From the NCBI GenBank assembly GCA_021772755.1, contig JAJFLJ010000165.1:1-46740 (forward strand): a stretch of DNA of 46,740 bases, written 5' to 3'. The notes beneath the pieces were generated by a model. That model did not search any database and was not told the DNA's origin. It saw only the letters and a program-made list of their open reading frames with translations. The translations under genes and the position numbers were made by a program. This document shows, piece after piece, positions 8,646 to 17,488 of the stretch (the stretch's first letter is position 1; every line of letters starts with the position of its first letter). The stretch is from Candidatus Sumerlaeota bacterium (lineage in GTDB: Bacteria > Sumerlaeota > Sumerlaeia > SLMS01 > JAHLLQ01).

Positions 8646-8799
8646 GAAGGCCTCCGGGTCGGAGTGTGGCGCGGAAAGGGACGTTTCGCGCCATCGGGCG
8701 GGGGCGCAAACGCATTCGCGGCACCCGGGGCGGAAGTCGGCTTGCCCGTCGGAACCCGGAGTGGCAGGTCTTCCTGCTATTCGAACAGGGAGAAACGCC

Positions 8800-9825
8800 A
8801 TGCTTCGCCACCGACTCGCCGCCGCCACCCTCGCTGCGGGAATCCTGCTGGGCTCCACCGCCTGCAGCACGAAGACCACTTCGCTCTTCGGGCCCGATCT
8901 CCAGGCCGCCGACGCGGCGGGACTGGACTACGTCACGACGGCCGCGCTCGTCGAGAAGCCCCTCTATGAAATGAACGAGGCCGAAATCGACGCCTACCTC
9001 GGCTTCGCACAGGCCCGCTATCCCGACCTTCGCGAGCGCATCGCCCACCTCGCCCACAAGAACATCGGCCAGCCCTACGAAATCTACCTGCTCGGCGAAG
9101 CTCCCTTCGAGTTCTACGACCCCCAGCCCCTCTACTGTCTCGACCGAAGCGACTGCGTCGTCTTCAGCGAGCACACCTACGCCTTCGCCCTCTCCCACGA
9201 CTGGCCCACGTTCTTCGCCATGCTCCAGCGCATCCGCTACAAGGACGGCCAGATCGGCGTGGCCACACGCAATCACTACACCGAAGCCGACTGGGACCGC
9301 AACAACACCTGGCTCGTTCGCGACATCTCCCGCGAACTGGCCGGCGACGGAACCGAAACTTTCAGCCAGAAGGTCGACCGCTCGAAGTTCCTCCTCAAGC
9401 GCTACAAGCTCGAATCCGACATCCCCGTCGAAACCCTCGAAGAGGACTACATCCCCATGGAGAAGGTCCTCGCCACCGCAGACCGCCTCCAGAGCGGGGA
9501 CTTCGTCAACTTCGTACGCGGCAAGAACGGCGGAAAGTGGGTCGGACACGTCGGAATCGTCGCAGTCGACGAAGACGGCACGGTGAACGTGATCCATTCG
9601 ACGCCCCCCGCAGTCCGCAAGGAGCCCCTCTCCCTGATCGTCGAGCGCTCCATCGCCAGCGTCCCCGAACGCGAGGCGGAGGACAAGGCGGTGCCCTACG
9701 GGTTCAAGTTCCTGCGGCTGGAAAGCGATCCGATCGCGAATCTTCGCGAAATCGACGGCGAAGACGCCCCCCGCGTCTACGTTCCCGCCGGCGGAGCCAT
9801 CGCGGTACCCGCGACCGGCAAGTAG
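8800..9825 (+). CDS. DUF1460-family lipoprotein (amidase-like fold)
   Basis: This 341-residue protein has a signal peptide and a Cys near residue 22 in STAC, an atypical but plausible lipobox. The body matches DUF1460: LDRSDCVVFSEHTYAF with the nucleophile-like Cys, IRYKDGQIGVATRNHYTEADW, and GHVGIVAVDEDG carrying the His. This NlpC/P60-related family includes N-acetylmuramoyl-L-alanine amidase-like enzymes, so peptidoglycan or muropeptide cleavage in the periplasm is the best guess. The start is ATG 8800 after AGGGAGAA; a long upstream extension of the frame is spurious. It ends just before a bidirectional terminator shared with the pseudopilin operon. Confidence 0.82.
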   Translation: MLRHRLAAATLAAGILLGSTACSTKTTSLFGPDLQAADAAGLDYVTTAALVEKPLYEMNEAEIDAYLGFAQARYPDLRERIAHLAHKNIGQPYEIYLLGEAPFEFYDPQPLYCLDRSDCVVFSEHTYAFALSHDWPTFFAMLQRIRYKDGQIGVATRNHYTEADWDRNNTWLVRDISRELAGDGTETFSQKVDRSKFLLKRYKLESDIPVETLEEDYIPMEKVLATADRLQSGDFVNFVRGKNGGKWVGHVGIVAVDEDGTVNVIHSTPPAVRKEPLSLIVERSIASVPEREAEDKAVPYGFKFLRLESDPIANLREIDGEDAPRVYVPAGGAIAVPATGK

Positions 9826-9852
9826 CGAAGAAGGCGCCCCCCCAAGAAAAGA

Positions 9853-9882
9853 AAACGGCCCCGGATCGCTCCGGGGCCGTTT
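9853..9882. terminator. bidirectional terminator between convergent genes
   Basis: A perfect 13-bp stem (9853-9865 with 9870-9882) has a TCGC loop. The outer end is AAA on the left and TTT on the right, so it can terminate both the DUF1460 gene (+) and the pseudopilin operon (-). Confidence 0.85.
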
Positions 9883-9911
9883 CGTTCGATCCTTCGATCG
9901 GGACTTCCGAC

Positions 9912-12410
9912 CTACGGGTTCACCGCGACGGATGTGCCGTTGATGTCTCCGTGGAACTCGGACACCGAGAGCAGACCCCACCGTCCGATGGAAATCTGGC
10001 GCGAGGTCGGAATGCCGGGGGGCGCACTGCCCGTGGCGAACTGCGCGTCCCAGCCCCAATCGCGAACGGGCGGGTTGTAGTAGCCGGTGCTCTGTTGACC
10101 TACTTCGGCCCCAGGGTCCTTGTCCCAGGAGGCCGTCGCGATACGGCTTTCCCAGAGGTTCAGCATCGACCCGCGGTAGAGGTGGGTCTTGCCGCTGCCC
10201 CAGTTCTCCAGATAGCGGTAGTAGTTTTCGCCGCCGCCGCCGTACTGACCGTATTTCGTCGGAACGTTTCCGGAGACGAACACCGCGTTCGTTTCCGTAT
10301 TCGACGCAACGGTCTTGGGACCGTTGCCGCTGCCGGTGGCATAGTCCGCGTCCTGGAAGGCGTTGGAGAGGATGTTGATCGAGTCGCCGGCCAGCATCAG
10401 TGCGATGCGGGCATCCGTGTCGCCGTTGTACTGGCTGTTGATGTCGCCCTTGGTGTAGAGCGGGGAGTTCGTGGCGATGGAAACGCCAACGAAGTAGTCG
10501 GCGCCGGAGGCTGTTTCGACGGGGCCGAAATCCGCGGCGTTCGAAACCCGGACGCCGGACTGCTCGCCCAGGGGGGTGACACCGGTGATGGTCGAACTGT
10601 CGTCGCCGTTCCAGGCGTCGGGCGCGTTGAGAACGTAGATGATGCCGTCGTCGACGGTCGGCGGGCTGGCTTCGCCGGAGTTCTGCTGGTCGAGCCGGAC
10701 GTTGGGGTTTCGCAGGTTGAAGCCGTTGCCGCCGTTGTCGACGGAGGTCACGTTCGTCATGTAGTCGGCGAGGTCCTGCATATCGAGGTCCAGCAGGTTG
10801 ACACTGACTTCCTCGCGTCCGTTGTAGAGGGGGACGTGGTTCATGAACGTGTGGGTCGTGACGACTCCTGCCGCGTCGGTCTCCGTCCACCAGAGCTGGC
10901 CGAAGTCCGTGCGGTTCACCGTCACCGTGCCATCGGCGGCCTGGACCACGTCGTAGCGGTATGCGCGAACCGGATCGTTGCTGGAATCGTCGTCGTAGAG
11001 GGCCGCAAGAAACGCGTCCTGGTCGGCGAATCCGTCCCACCCGGGCTGCGTTTCCAGAACGACGGACGCCTGGTAGGCGAGGTTGGTGGAGAACTTGTCG
11101 TACCGGGGGTCGATCGTGTTCGAATCGTTGTCGGGATCGGCGTCTCCGCCGGCGAGTTCGGAGAAGACCGCCTGGCCGTTCGCATCGAAGACGGGGCGAA
11201 GGCGTTCGGGATCGCGCGGATCGATTTCCGACCGCATGCCGGGGGGTTCGATGATGAGATAGGGGTTTTCCTCGTTGCCGATGGGAAGGCGGACCTGGTC
11301 CACGCCGTGGGACTGGTCGCGAAGGAAGTCGTTGAAGAGCGACCGGGCCACGTCCACCCAGTTCGGGTTTTCCTGCCAGAAGCGCTCGGGCCCGTCGATC
11401 GTGTCGGTCGTGTCGCCATCGCTGTTCATGTCGTCGATGACGCCGTCGCCGTCGGAGTCGTAGTCCTCGATGAACCACTCGTTCACATCGAAGATGGGGG
11501 CTCCGTTGGGGTCGGCGGGATTGTAGATGTAGGAGGAAAGCCAGTCCCTGTTGGTGTTGATCCAGTCCTGCTGCAGCTCGTTCATGCTGGCCGCGTCGCC
11601 GGCGGGATCGGAGACGCCGACGCGGGAGGAGGCGATCTCGATCGTCCTGCTGTCGTTGGTGTACCATCCGCGCCGCTTACCGTCGAGCGGGTTGTAGATG
11701 CCGCCGAAGAACCGGCCGGCGACGGTGCAGTAGGAGTGGTAGCCGACGGAGCTGCTGGAGGTGAGGTACCAGTCCCTGTTGGTGTGGACGCGGCCGCGCA
11801 CGTCGATGCGGGCGCCGCCGTCGAGTTCGAAGAGATTCTCGTAGAAGATGGCGTAGGTCAGCAGGGGAACGGCGAAGTAGCTGACGTTGCGGCTCACGTA
11901 GACGCCGGGGCGCTTGAAGGAGTCGGAATAGGCGAGGCCGGAGTCGCCCGTGGCCGAAGCGCCGGCGGCGATCTGGTAGGACTCGAGGCCGACGTTGTAG
12001 CCGATCCACTGGCCGACCTGGGGGCCGAGATCCTCGACGATATCCTCGGTGATCTGCGTCAGCCCCCATGCCTGGGACTGGTTGAACGCCAGGTCGGTGT
12101 TGTAGCCGTCGAAGCTCATGGTGGCGGCCAGCTCTCCGATGAGCGTGTTGATGCCCTCGGAGTCGCCGGCGAACTGGCGGGGGTTGGTCTGGCCGACGAA
12201 ATGGGTGACGGCGATGGCGCGGTCGAGAAGGTGCTCGGCGACGTTGAGCTCCTCGTTGTAGATGAGGAGGCGGGCGGTCTCGCGGCGGCGCGCCATGGCG
12301 AAGCTCATGAGCGACGCCAGGGCGAAGCCGATGATGAGCGCGAAGATCGTCACGGTCACGAGGGCCGATCCGCGTTTCGACCTTCTGATTCGGGTGTAGA
12401 GGGAGTGCAT
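9912..12410 (-). CDS. PilX-like large pseudopilin-associated protein with calcium-type Asp repeats
   Basis: This 832-residue protein opens with basic residues and one hydrophobic helix (SKRGSALVTVTIFALIIG) typical of PilX/GspK-like minor pilins, then a heptad-like helix (RRRETARLLIYNEELNVAEHLL). The rest is a very large Asn/Asp/Gly-rich extracellular region. Residues 317-340 contain DSDGDGVIDD and a second DGD turn, like calcium-binding thrombospondin-3 or EF-loop repeats. The start at 12410 is supported by AGGAG 7 nt upstream. It is the third gene of a minus-strand operon with two shorter prepilin-like proteins. It probably assembles with them as the large tip component of a type IV pilus or type II secretion pseudopilus. 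Confidence 0.75.
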   Translation of the reverse strand: MHSLYTRIRRSKRGSALVTVTIFALIIGFALASLMSFAMARRRETARLLIYNEELNVAEHLLDRAIAVTHFVGQTNPRQFAGDSEGINTLIGELAATMSFDGYNTDLAFNQSQAWGLTQITEDIVEDLGPQVGQWIGYNVGLESYQIAAGASATGDSGLAYSDSFKRPGVYVSRNVSYFAVPLLTYAIFYENLFELDGGARIDVRGRVHTNRDWYLTSSSSVGYHSYCTVAGRFFGGIYNPLDGKRRGWYTNDSRTIEIASSRVGVSDPAGDAASMNELQQDWINTNRDWLSSYIYNPADPNGAPIFDVNEWFIEDYDSDGDGVIDDMNSDGDTTDTIDGPERFWQENPNWVDVARSLFNDFLRDQSHGVDQVRLPIGNEENPYLIIEPPGMRSEIDPRDPERLRPVFDANGQAVFSELAGGDADPDNDSNTIDPRYDKFSTNLAYQASVVLETQPGWDGFADQDAFLAALYDDDSSNDPVRAYRYDVVQAADGTVTVNRTDFGQLWWTETDAAGVVTTHTFMNHVPLYNGREEVSVNLLDLDMQDLADYMTNVTSVDNGGNGFNLRNPNVRLDQQNSGEASPPTVDDGIIYVLNAPDAWNGDDSSTITGVTPLGEQSGVRVSNAADFGPVETASGADYFVGVSIATNSPLYTKGDINSQYNGDTDARIALMLAGDSINILSNAFQDADYATGSGNGPKTVASNTETNAVFVSGNVPTKYGQYGGGGENYYRYLENWGSGKTHLYRGSMLNLWESRIATASWDKDPGAEVGQQSTGYYNPPVRDWGWDAQFATGSAPPGIPTSRQISIGRWGLLSVSEFHGDINGTSVAVNP

Positions 12411-12456
12411 GGACTGCTCCTGGGGAGTGTGTCGGGTGGAGTTCGGAAGCAAAAGG

Positions 12457-13089
12457 CTAGTTGACGTTTCTGGGTCCGTACGCGCCGCGGAAGAGAATGG
12501 ACTGGAAACCCGGGCCGGTCCACGTGTCCTCGTCGATGCATTCGGCGACCCCCGACCGCGCGTCGCGGTCCATGATGTCGCCGCGCCGGTCGCCGACCCG
12601 GAAGTTGACGAGAAGGGGCTGGTTGAAGGTGCCCGCGCGCGAGAAGATCGGCGAGTACTCGCCGGGGGTCGTCGTGCTGTCGATGGGCGAGACGTAGCTG
12701 ATCACCTGCTGGGTGTCGTCGGGGGAGTTCATGTCGGGAATGAACTCGATGCGGTTGTCGCCGATGGTCTTGGGGTCGCCGTCGCCATCGACGAACTGGA
12801 GCCGGCGAATGACCGAAGGGCTGGTGTCGTTGTCGGAAAAGGTCACGGAGATGTTGTTGGCGTCGATGACGGTGTTGTTCACGCCGCCCACGGCCGCGTA
12901 GCGGCGAAGCGCGCGGTGCAGGTCGGCCGTGTCGTAGGCCATGCGGATGCGGGTGATGTTCTTCTGTTCGACGCGGAGGACCGTCACGAAGAGGCCCACG
13001 ACGGCGCCCGTCATCAGGATGAGGATAGTGACGGCGAAGAGGAGTTCGACCAGGGACTGGGCGCGATGGCGCGGGAACGGGTTCCTCAT
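12457..13089 (-). CDS. prepilin-like protein (PilW-like minor pseudopilin)
   Basis: This 210-residue protein has a short basic leader and then QSLVELLFAVTILILMTGAVVG. This is a type III signal sequence with Glu at +5 and an unbroken hydrophobic helix for membrane anchoring and pilus packing. The residue before the predicted cleavage is Ala rather than the usual Gly. The C-terminal domain is beta-rich, with a conserved-looking late Cys. The start at 13089 is preceded by GGAGGG and lies 2 bp from the stop of the upstream prepilin gene, so translation is probably coupled. It is likely a minor pseudopilin working with its two neighbours. Confidence 0.78.
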   Translation of the reverse strand: MRNPFPRHRAQSLVELLFAVTILILMTGAVVGLFVTVLRVEQKNITRIRMAYDTADLHRALRRYAAVGGVNNTVIDANNISVTFSDNDTSPSVIRRLQFVDGDGDPKTIGDNRIEFIPDMNSPDDTQQVISYVSPIDSTTTPGEYSPIFSRAGTFNQPLLVNFRVGDRRGDIMDRDARSGVAECIDEDTWTGPGFQSILFRGAYGPRNVN

Positions 13090-13091
13090 GG

Positions 13092-13766
13092 CTACACCGC
13101 CCTCCAGGGAACGAAGACCTCGCGCGAATGGCTCCGCGCGTTCGTGGAGTTCTGGGGCGAGTTCCAGTTCACCGTGATCCGGCACCACTTTCCCCCGTCC
13201 ACCTCGAACGCGTCGCCGGCGAGGGGATTGGTTCCCCACGACGAATTGGCCCAGCCGTTCAGCGCGTAGTCGATGGAGAAGGTATGGGTGTTGCCCGACT
13301 TGGAATGGCCCGTGATGCGCGCCACCTGGTTGCCCCGGCGGAGAACGACGTAGTGGCCGTCGAACTCGCCGGCGGCGTTCTGGAAGGAGACGTCCCCCGG
13401 CCAGGTGCTGCCGTTGAAGGAGAGGGACGTGGTCGTCGCGCTCGTGACGACACCGAAGCCGTACCACTCGTACTCGACCGTGAAGGTCGGACCGTTCTGG
13501 GTGAAGTTGGGATCGTACTCGAAGACTTCCGTGCCTGCGAACTCCGAGACGCCGAGGTTGGCGTAGCTCCCCGTGGACTTGACCAGTTCCACCTGCCGGT
13601 TCAGGAACTCCAGTGCCATCATGTCTTCCTGGGCGTGCATGGCCATCTTGGTGGAAACCACCAGTGCGCTCATCGCGCCCACCGACACGAAGGCCAGAAT
13701 GGCGGCCGAAATGACCACCTCGACCAGGGTCACCGCCCGGCGCCGCGTTCGTTTCAATGCGTTCAT
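13092..13766 (-). CDS. prepilin-like protein (PilV-like minor pseudopilin)
   Basis: This 224-residue protein begins with a basic leader (MNALKRTRRRA) followed by VTLVEVVISAAILAFVSVGAM, a prepilin N-terminus with Glu at +5. The position before the cut is again Ala instead of Gly. The remainder is a beta-rich extracellular domain with many Ser, Thr and Asn residues. ATG 13766 is favoured over ATG 13778 because AGGAG lies directly upstream of it. It is the first gene of a three-gene operon transcribed leftward. Neither the pilus motor nor the prepilin peptidase is in the window, so those functions must be supplied from elsewhere. Confidence 0.78.
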   Translation of the reverse strand: MNALKRTRRRAVTLVEVVISAAILAFVSVGAMSALVVSTKMAMHAQEDMMALEFLNRQVELVKSTGSYANLGVSEFAGTEVFEYDPNFTQNGPTFTVEYEWYGFGVVTSATTTSLSFNGSTWPGDVSFQNAAGEFDGHYVVLRRGNQVARITGHSKSGNTHTFSIDYALNGWANSSWGTNPLAGDAFEVDGGKWCRITVNWNSPQNSTNARSHSREVFVPWRAV

Positions 13767-13846
13767 GGTTCTCCTCATGAGACGGGTTTCACACCGGGAT
13801 ACGGTGCAACCCTCGGGCCAACCCAAGAGGGACGATAAACCACTGG

Positions 13847-13916
13847 TTTCAAACGATTTGTGAAATTGTACGGGCTCTATGACACTGATCGAATGCACTC
13901 TTTGCGTGCACTCTTT
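13847..13916 (-). promoter_or_regulatory. candidate operator elements upstream of the pseudopilin operon
   Basis: The 202-bp gap between the pseudopilin operon and yqeY holds an imperfect palindrome (TTTCA at 13847, TGAAA at 13861) and a direct repeat of TGCACTCTTT at 13894-13903 and 13907-13916 (spacing 13 bp). The segment is AT-richer than its surroundings. Such repeats suggest a regulator site, but no promoter hexamers could be fixed. Confidence 0.3.
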
Positions 13917-13968
13917 ATGTGCAACAGCCTTCTCGCCTGGAACCGGCTCAAGGGACCGGCCCCGACTG

Positions 13969-14427
13969 TCAGCCCCCCAGCCGGGCCCTGACGCGACCAT
14001 TGACCGCTTTGCCGTCGAAGCTCTTTCCCGTCGCCTTCAGCTTCCCCATTACCGGGCCCATGACCTTGCCGATATCCGAGGCCCCGATGGCGCCCAAGGC
14101 GTCGATGACCTCGGCGACGATGGCATCGATCTCCCCGTCCGAAAGAGCTTCCGGAAGGTACGCTTCGACGATGGCGAGTTCCGCCCGTTCGCTCTCCGCC
14201 AGCTCGGTTCGTCCCGCAGCATCGAACTGCTCGATGGAGTCCCGGCGCTGCTTGGCCACGGTCCCGAGAATCGCCAGCACGGCGGCATCGTCCAGCCTGG
14301 TGCCGGCCTTTTCCTTTTCCTTCTTCAGAATCTCGGCGCGAATCATCCTCAACGTGCCAAGACGCGTCTGCTCCCTGGCCTTCATGGCCTCTTTCATGTC
14401 GGCGGCGATACGGTCTGCAAGGGACAT
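13969..14427 (-). CDS. yqeY: GatB/YqeY domain protein
   Basis: This 152-residue soluble protein has the YqeY pattern: an N-terminal helix MSLADRIAADMKEAMKAREQ, the block RLGTLRMIRAEILKKEKEK, a helical middle ending VEAYLPEALSD, and the C-terminal tail GKVMGPVMGKLKATGKSFDG. The fold resembles the tail domain of the GatB amidotransferase subunit and is thought to bind tRNA or aid aminoacyl-tRNA metabolism, though its role in most bacteria is unsettled. The length is normal for the family. The ATG is preceded by GGAG. It is divergent from the sulfotransferase gene. Confidence 0.92.
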   Translation of the reverse strand: MSLADRIAADMKEAMKAREQTRLGTLRMIRAEILKKEKEKAGTRLDDAAVLAILGTVAKQRRDSIEQFDAAGRTELAESERAELAIVEAYLPEALSDGEIDAIVAEVIDALGAIGASDIGKVMGPVMGKLKATGKSFDGKAVNGRVRARLGG

Positions 14428-14546
14428 GGCACTGCTCCGCGGGCGATTGATTCGGAGGAACGGTGGCGGCCGGCGGGGCGGTCGGCAAGGGGGAGTTCGC
14501 CCGCAATCCCGTTGCGCCTTCGTCCCGCCCGGGGAAGCGGTCGGTC

Positions 14547-15335
14547 ATGACGCTGCCGAACTTCTACCTGATCGGTGCACCGAAGGCCGGCACGACGTCG
14601 CTCTACGCGTGGCTCTCCGCGCACCCCGAGGTCTTCCTGCCCAAGCTCAAGGAGCCGCACTTCCTGCAATACCGGGGACCGCGCGGCATCGACGCCGAAA
14701 TCGCGGTGATCCGGTCGCTCGGCGCGTACGAGGGCCAGTTCCGGCGCGGCGAGGGAATGCCGGCCGTCGGCGAGGGCTCCACCATGACGTATTGCTTCCC
14801 CGAGGCGGCGCAACGCGTCCGCGAACTGACGCCGGAGGCGCGCTTCGTCATGCTCCTGCGCCAGCCGGCCGGGCGGGCCTGGTCCCACTTTCACTTTCGC
14901 GTCGCGATGGGCCGCGAGAACGCCCGCACGTTCGTGGACGCCTTGCGCTCCGAGCGCACCCGCCGCGCACAGGAAGGCCCCGTCGGGTCGTACTACCTTC
15001 ACCTGGGGCGGTACGCGCATCATCTGCGGCCCTGGCTCGATTCGTTTCCGCGCGAGCGGTTTCACTTCGTCCTCTTCGAGGAGATGCGGGAAAGGCCCCA
15101 GGACATCCTGCGCGACGTGCTCGGGTTTCTCGGCGTCGATGCGAGCGCACCGATCGACGCGGCGGAAAAACGCAACGTGGGGCAGTTGCCCGCCAGCCGC
15201 ACCTTCGCGAAAGCGATGAAGTCGCGCGGTCCTCTGCGGCGCGGCGCGGCGGCGGTGCTGCCGTCGGGCGTGAAGCGCGCGCTGTACGGTCTTCACCACC
15301 GCAACAGAAGGGCCGTGCCGGAGATGCCGCCGTAA
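14547..15335 (+). CDS. sulfotransferase, interrupted by an in-frame TAA near its C-terminus
   Basis: The product is a PAPS-dependent sulfotransferase. The 5'-phosphosulfate loop is FYLIGAPKAGTTSLYAWL, the 3'-phosphate region is RFVMLLRQPAGRAWSHF, and EEMRERPQDILRDVLGFLGVD follows. It would sulfate a sugar or glycolipid. Translation stops at TAA 15333-15335 after 262 residues. The same frame continues for 37 sense codons (LRGRLTTLYEADMREL through DVTAW and on) to TGA 15447-15449, which overlaps the next start as ATGA. That tail is the normal end of this family, so a GAA-to-TAA change, a sequencing error or readthrough is likely. The full gene would be 14547-15449, about 300 residues. Confidence 0.85.
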   Translation: MTLPNFYLIGAPKAGTTSLYAWLSAHPEVFLPKLKEPHFLQYRGPRGIDAEIAVIRSLGAYEGQFRRGEGMPAVGEGSTMTYCFPEAAQRVRELTPEARFVMLLRQPAGRAWSHFHFRVAMGRENARTFVDALRSERTRRAQEGPVGSYYLHLGRYAHHLRPWLDSFPRERFHFVLFEEMRERPQDILRDVLGFLGVDASAPIDAAEKRNVGQLPASRTFAKAMKSRGPLRRGAAAVLPSGVKRALYGLHHRNRRAVPEMPP

Positions 15336-15445
15336 CTGAGGGGGCGCTTGACGACACTGTACGAGGCAGACATGCGCGAACTCGAGGAGCGCACCGGCCT
15401 GGACGTGACGGCGTGGCGCACACCCGCCGGCTCGGGGAACGGACG

Positions 15446-16228
15446 ATGAGAGCGATCGTCACCGGCGCGCGGGGAACCGTCGGCACGGCTCTTTGCCGCG
15501 GACTGGAACGGGCCGGTCATGTCGCGCTGCCATGGAACCGGAAAGACGTTCCGGTCGGCGACGCCGCGGCGATGGAGCGCTTTCTCGCCACTTCGAACGC
15601 GGACGCGCTCTTTCATCTCGCCGTCGCCTCGAAACCGACGAATCTTGAAAACGAGGGCTGGATCGTCAACGAGTGGTGGACGCGCGAACTGGCCCGCCTC
15701 TGCGATGTCTTCGCCATGAAGTTCCTCTTCACCAGTACGGTGATGGTCTACACCGACCAGGCAAGAGGCCCCTTTGGGCCGGACACGGTGCCGGACGCGG
15801 CGGAGGGGTACGGACACGGCAAGCTGCTGGCCGAGGGCGCCGCATCGTCCGCCAGCCCGAACGCCCGCATCGCGCGGCTGGGCTGGCAGATCGCCGACGC
15901 CCCCGGATCGAACAACATGATCGACCAGCTCGAACGCCAGATGAGCGAAGACGGCGCGATACGGGCCAGCACGCGGTGGCTGCCGGCGACGTCCCACGTC
16001 GATGACACCGCCCAGGCGCTCCTCGCCATCGCATCCATGCCGCCCGGCACGTACCTGGTGAACTCGAACCGGAAGTGGAATTTCCACCGGATCGTTTGCG
16101 CCCTGAACGATCTCCACGGCGGTCGCTGGAAGGTCGAGCCAACCGACGACTTCGTGTACGACCAGCGAATGATCGACGAACGCGTGCCCGTCCGCCCGCT
16201 GGAGAAGTGGCTCCCGCTGAAGGAATAG
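15446..16228 (+). CDS. SDR-family NAD-dependent sugar epimerase/reductase (RmlD-like)
   Basis: This 260-residue extended short-chain dehydrogenase has the N-terminal Rossmann motif GARGTVG at residues 7-13, a DALFHLAVAS strand, FLFTSTVMVY carrying the catalytic Ser/Thr, and YGHGK as the Tyr-x3-Lys pair. The substrate half is short, closest to dTDP-4-dehydrorhamnose reductase-like proteins. It would oxidise, reduce or epimerise a nucleotide sugar. Its ATG overlaps the ancestral sulfotransferase stop by 4 bp, which links the two in one operon and points to modification of a surface glycan. The exact substrate is not readable. Confidence 0.85.
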   Translation: MRAIVTGARGTVGTALCRGLERAGHVALPWNRKDVPVGDAAAMERFLATSNADALFHLAVASKPTNLENEGWIVNEWWTRELARLCDVFAMKFLFTSTVMVYTDQARGPFGPDTVPDAAEGYGHGKLLAEGAASSASPNARIARLGWQIADAPGSNNMIDQLERQMSEDGAIRASTRWLPATSHVDDTAQALLAIASMPPGTYLVNSNRKWNFHRIVCALNDLHGGRWKVEPTDDFVYDQRMIDERVPVRPLEKWLPLKE

Positions 16229-16330
16229 CGGCGCCCCCCGGACGGACGGCCCCGCGCCGAACGTCCCGCTTAGCCGATTCCTTACACTTTTCTAATGCGC
16301 CCGTGGGGTGGCCCCTGGGATGGCTTCCCC

Positions 16331-17422
16331 ATGAAGCGAATCCGGCAGTACCTCGACCGCCGCTGGCGAAAGCTCCGTCTCTCCGGCGGATCGAACGCCG
16401 CCGGTTCGGAAGCGCTGCTGGAGAACGTCGAGCGCTACCTGGCGGTCGAGATCCCGGCGGTTCTCGGCGCGAGCACCACGACCGGCATCCTCGAAGAGTT
16501 TCAGACGGGACGCCGGACCCTGACCCTCGCCTGGGAGCACAGCGCCTTCGGACCGCTGGTGGTTCGCGCCTGGAAGGCGGACGAGAAGGGCTGTCCCGCG
16601 CGGCACTGCGCAACGGCGTCGAAGATCGTCGGCGCGGCGGGCATTCCCGTCGCCGAGATCGTGCACACCGACGACTCGGCCGCCACGCGCTGCGAGTACG
16701 GCATCGAAATCGGCATCGAGCGCCGCGCCCCGGGCCGAACGATGGTCCGCCGAAAGGCGGTGTCCGACGACGGCGTCCTGCGCCTGATCGGCTCGCAGCT
16801 CGCCAGGCTGCACGCGCAGACGAACGACGCATGGGGCAGGCCCTGGATGGCCCGCAATCCCATGAAGAACCCCAAAGCCCACTATCTCGAACGCCTCCAA
16901 AGATACTCCGCCGATATCGGAACCGGCCTGCGCACGATCGGCGCGGAGGACTTCCGCGCGATCGTCGAAACGACCAGACGCCAGATCGAGCGGTTCGACT
17001 TCGCAACGCCCCGTCTTTGCCACGGGGACTTCTTCGCCGCCAATCTGATCCAGAGCGACGATGGCGGCGTGACCTGGATCGATTTCGAGACGGTCCACTA
17101 CGGCCTCGCCGGAATGGACCTGGTCAGCGCCCAGCGCTGGCTCGGGCCGCTGAGACAGTTCGAGACCTTTCGCGAAGCGTACGAGGCGGAACGCGGCGTT
17201 TCACTGGCTGACAGCGAAGAGGAGCGGGTGCTCTCGGCCCGCCTCTCCATGCTCCACAAACTCGCGTCGCGGGTCCGCCGGCTGGAGAGATACGAGACGG
17301 ACCACCCGCGCATCGAAACGTTCCGCCGCGAACAGATCGAATACGAGCAATGCCTCCGCGACCTCCAGGAAGCGGAAAGCCCCGACGTGCTCTCCGCTGT
17401 CGTTCGCGAACTCCTCACCTGA
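16331..17422 (+). CDS. aminoglycoside phosphotransferase (APH)-family kinase
   Basis: This 363-residue protein has the APH/choline-kinase catalytic core: CHGDFFAANLI near residue 240 (Brenner motif HGDxxxxN) and VTWIDFETVHYG (DFE metal site), with an N-lobe ending LVVRAWK and IERRAPGRTM as hinge. It phosphorylates a small hydroxylated molecule or sugar; resistance is not implied. The start is uncertain: ATG 16331 has GGGA upstream, while an in-frame ATG at 16295 has no ribosome site. It follows the SDR gene by about 100 bp and may belong to the same glycan operon. The repeat mosaic starts soon after its stop. Confidence 0.82.
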   Translation: MKRIRQYLDRRWRKLRLSGGSNAAGSEALLENVERYLAVEIPAVLGASTTTGILEEFQTGRRTLTLAWEHSAFGPLVVRAWKADEKGCPARHCATASKIVGAAGIPVAEIVHTDDSAATRCEYGIEIGIERRAPGRTMVRRKAVSDDGVLRLIGSQLARLHAQTNDAWGRPWMARNPMKNPKAHYLERLQRYSADIGTGLRTIGAEDFRAIVETTRRQIERFDFATPRLCHGDFFAANLIQSDDGGVTWIDFETVHYGLAGMDLVSAQRWLGPLRQFETFREAYEAERGVSLADSEEERVLSARLSMLHKLASRVRRLERYETDHPRIETFRREQIEYEQCLRDLQEAESPDVLSAVVRELLT

Positions 17423-17488
17423 CCCGGCTTCGGGGGGGGACTTTGCCCAGGAGCTTAACCGTGCCCTGCAAGGCCCGAACCGAAACGC

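Noticed and set aside
8479-11667. A 1,062-codon minus-strand open frame
   Set aside because: It runs through the DUF1460 gene on the opposite strand, the shared terminator and the pilin gene in another frame. The translation is Arg/Pro/Gly-rich with no family pattern, a high-GC shadow.
9537-12464. A 975-codon plus-strand open frame antisense to the large pilin-like gene
   Set aside because: The translation is Val/Gly/Asp-rich and repetitive, as expected of the complement of a well-coded high-GC gene. The minus-strand frame has the prepilin helix and ribosome site.
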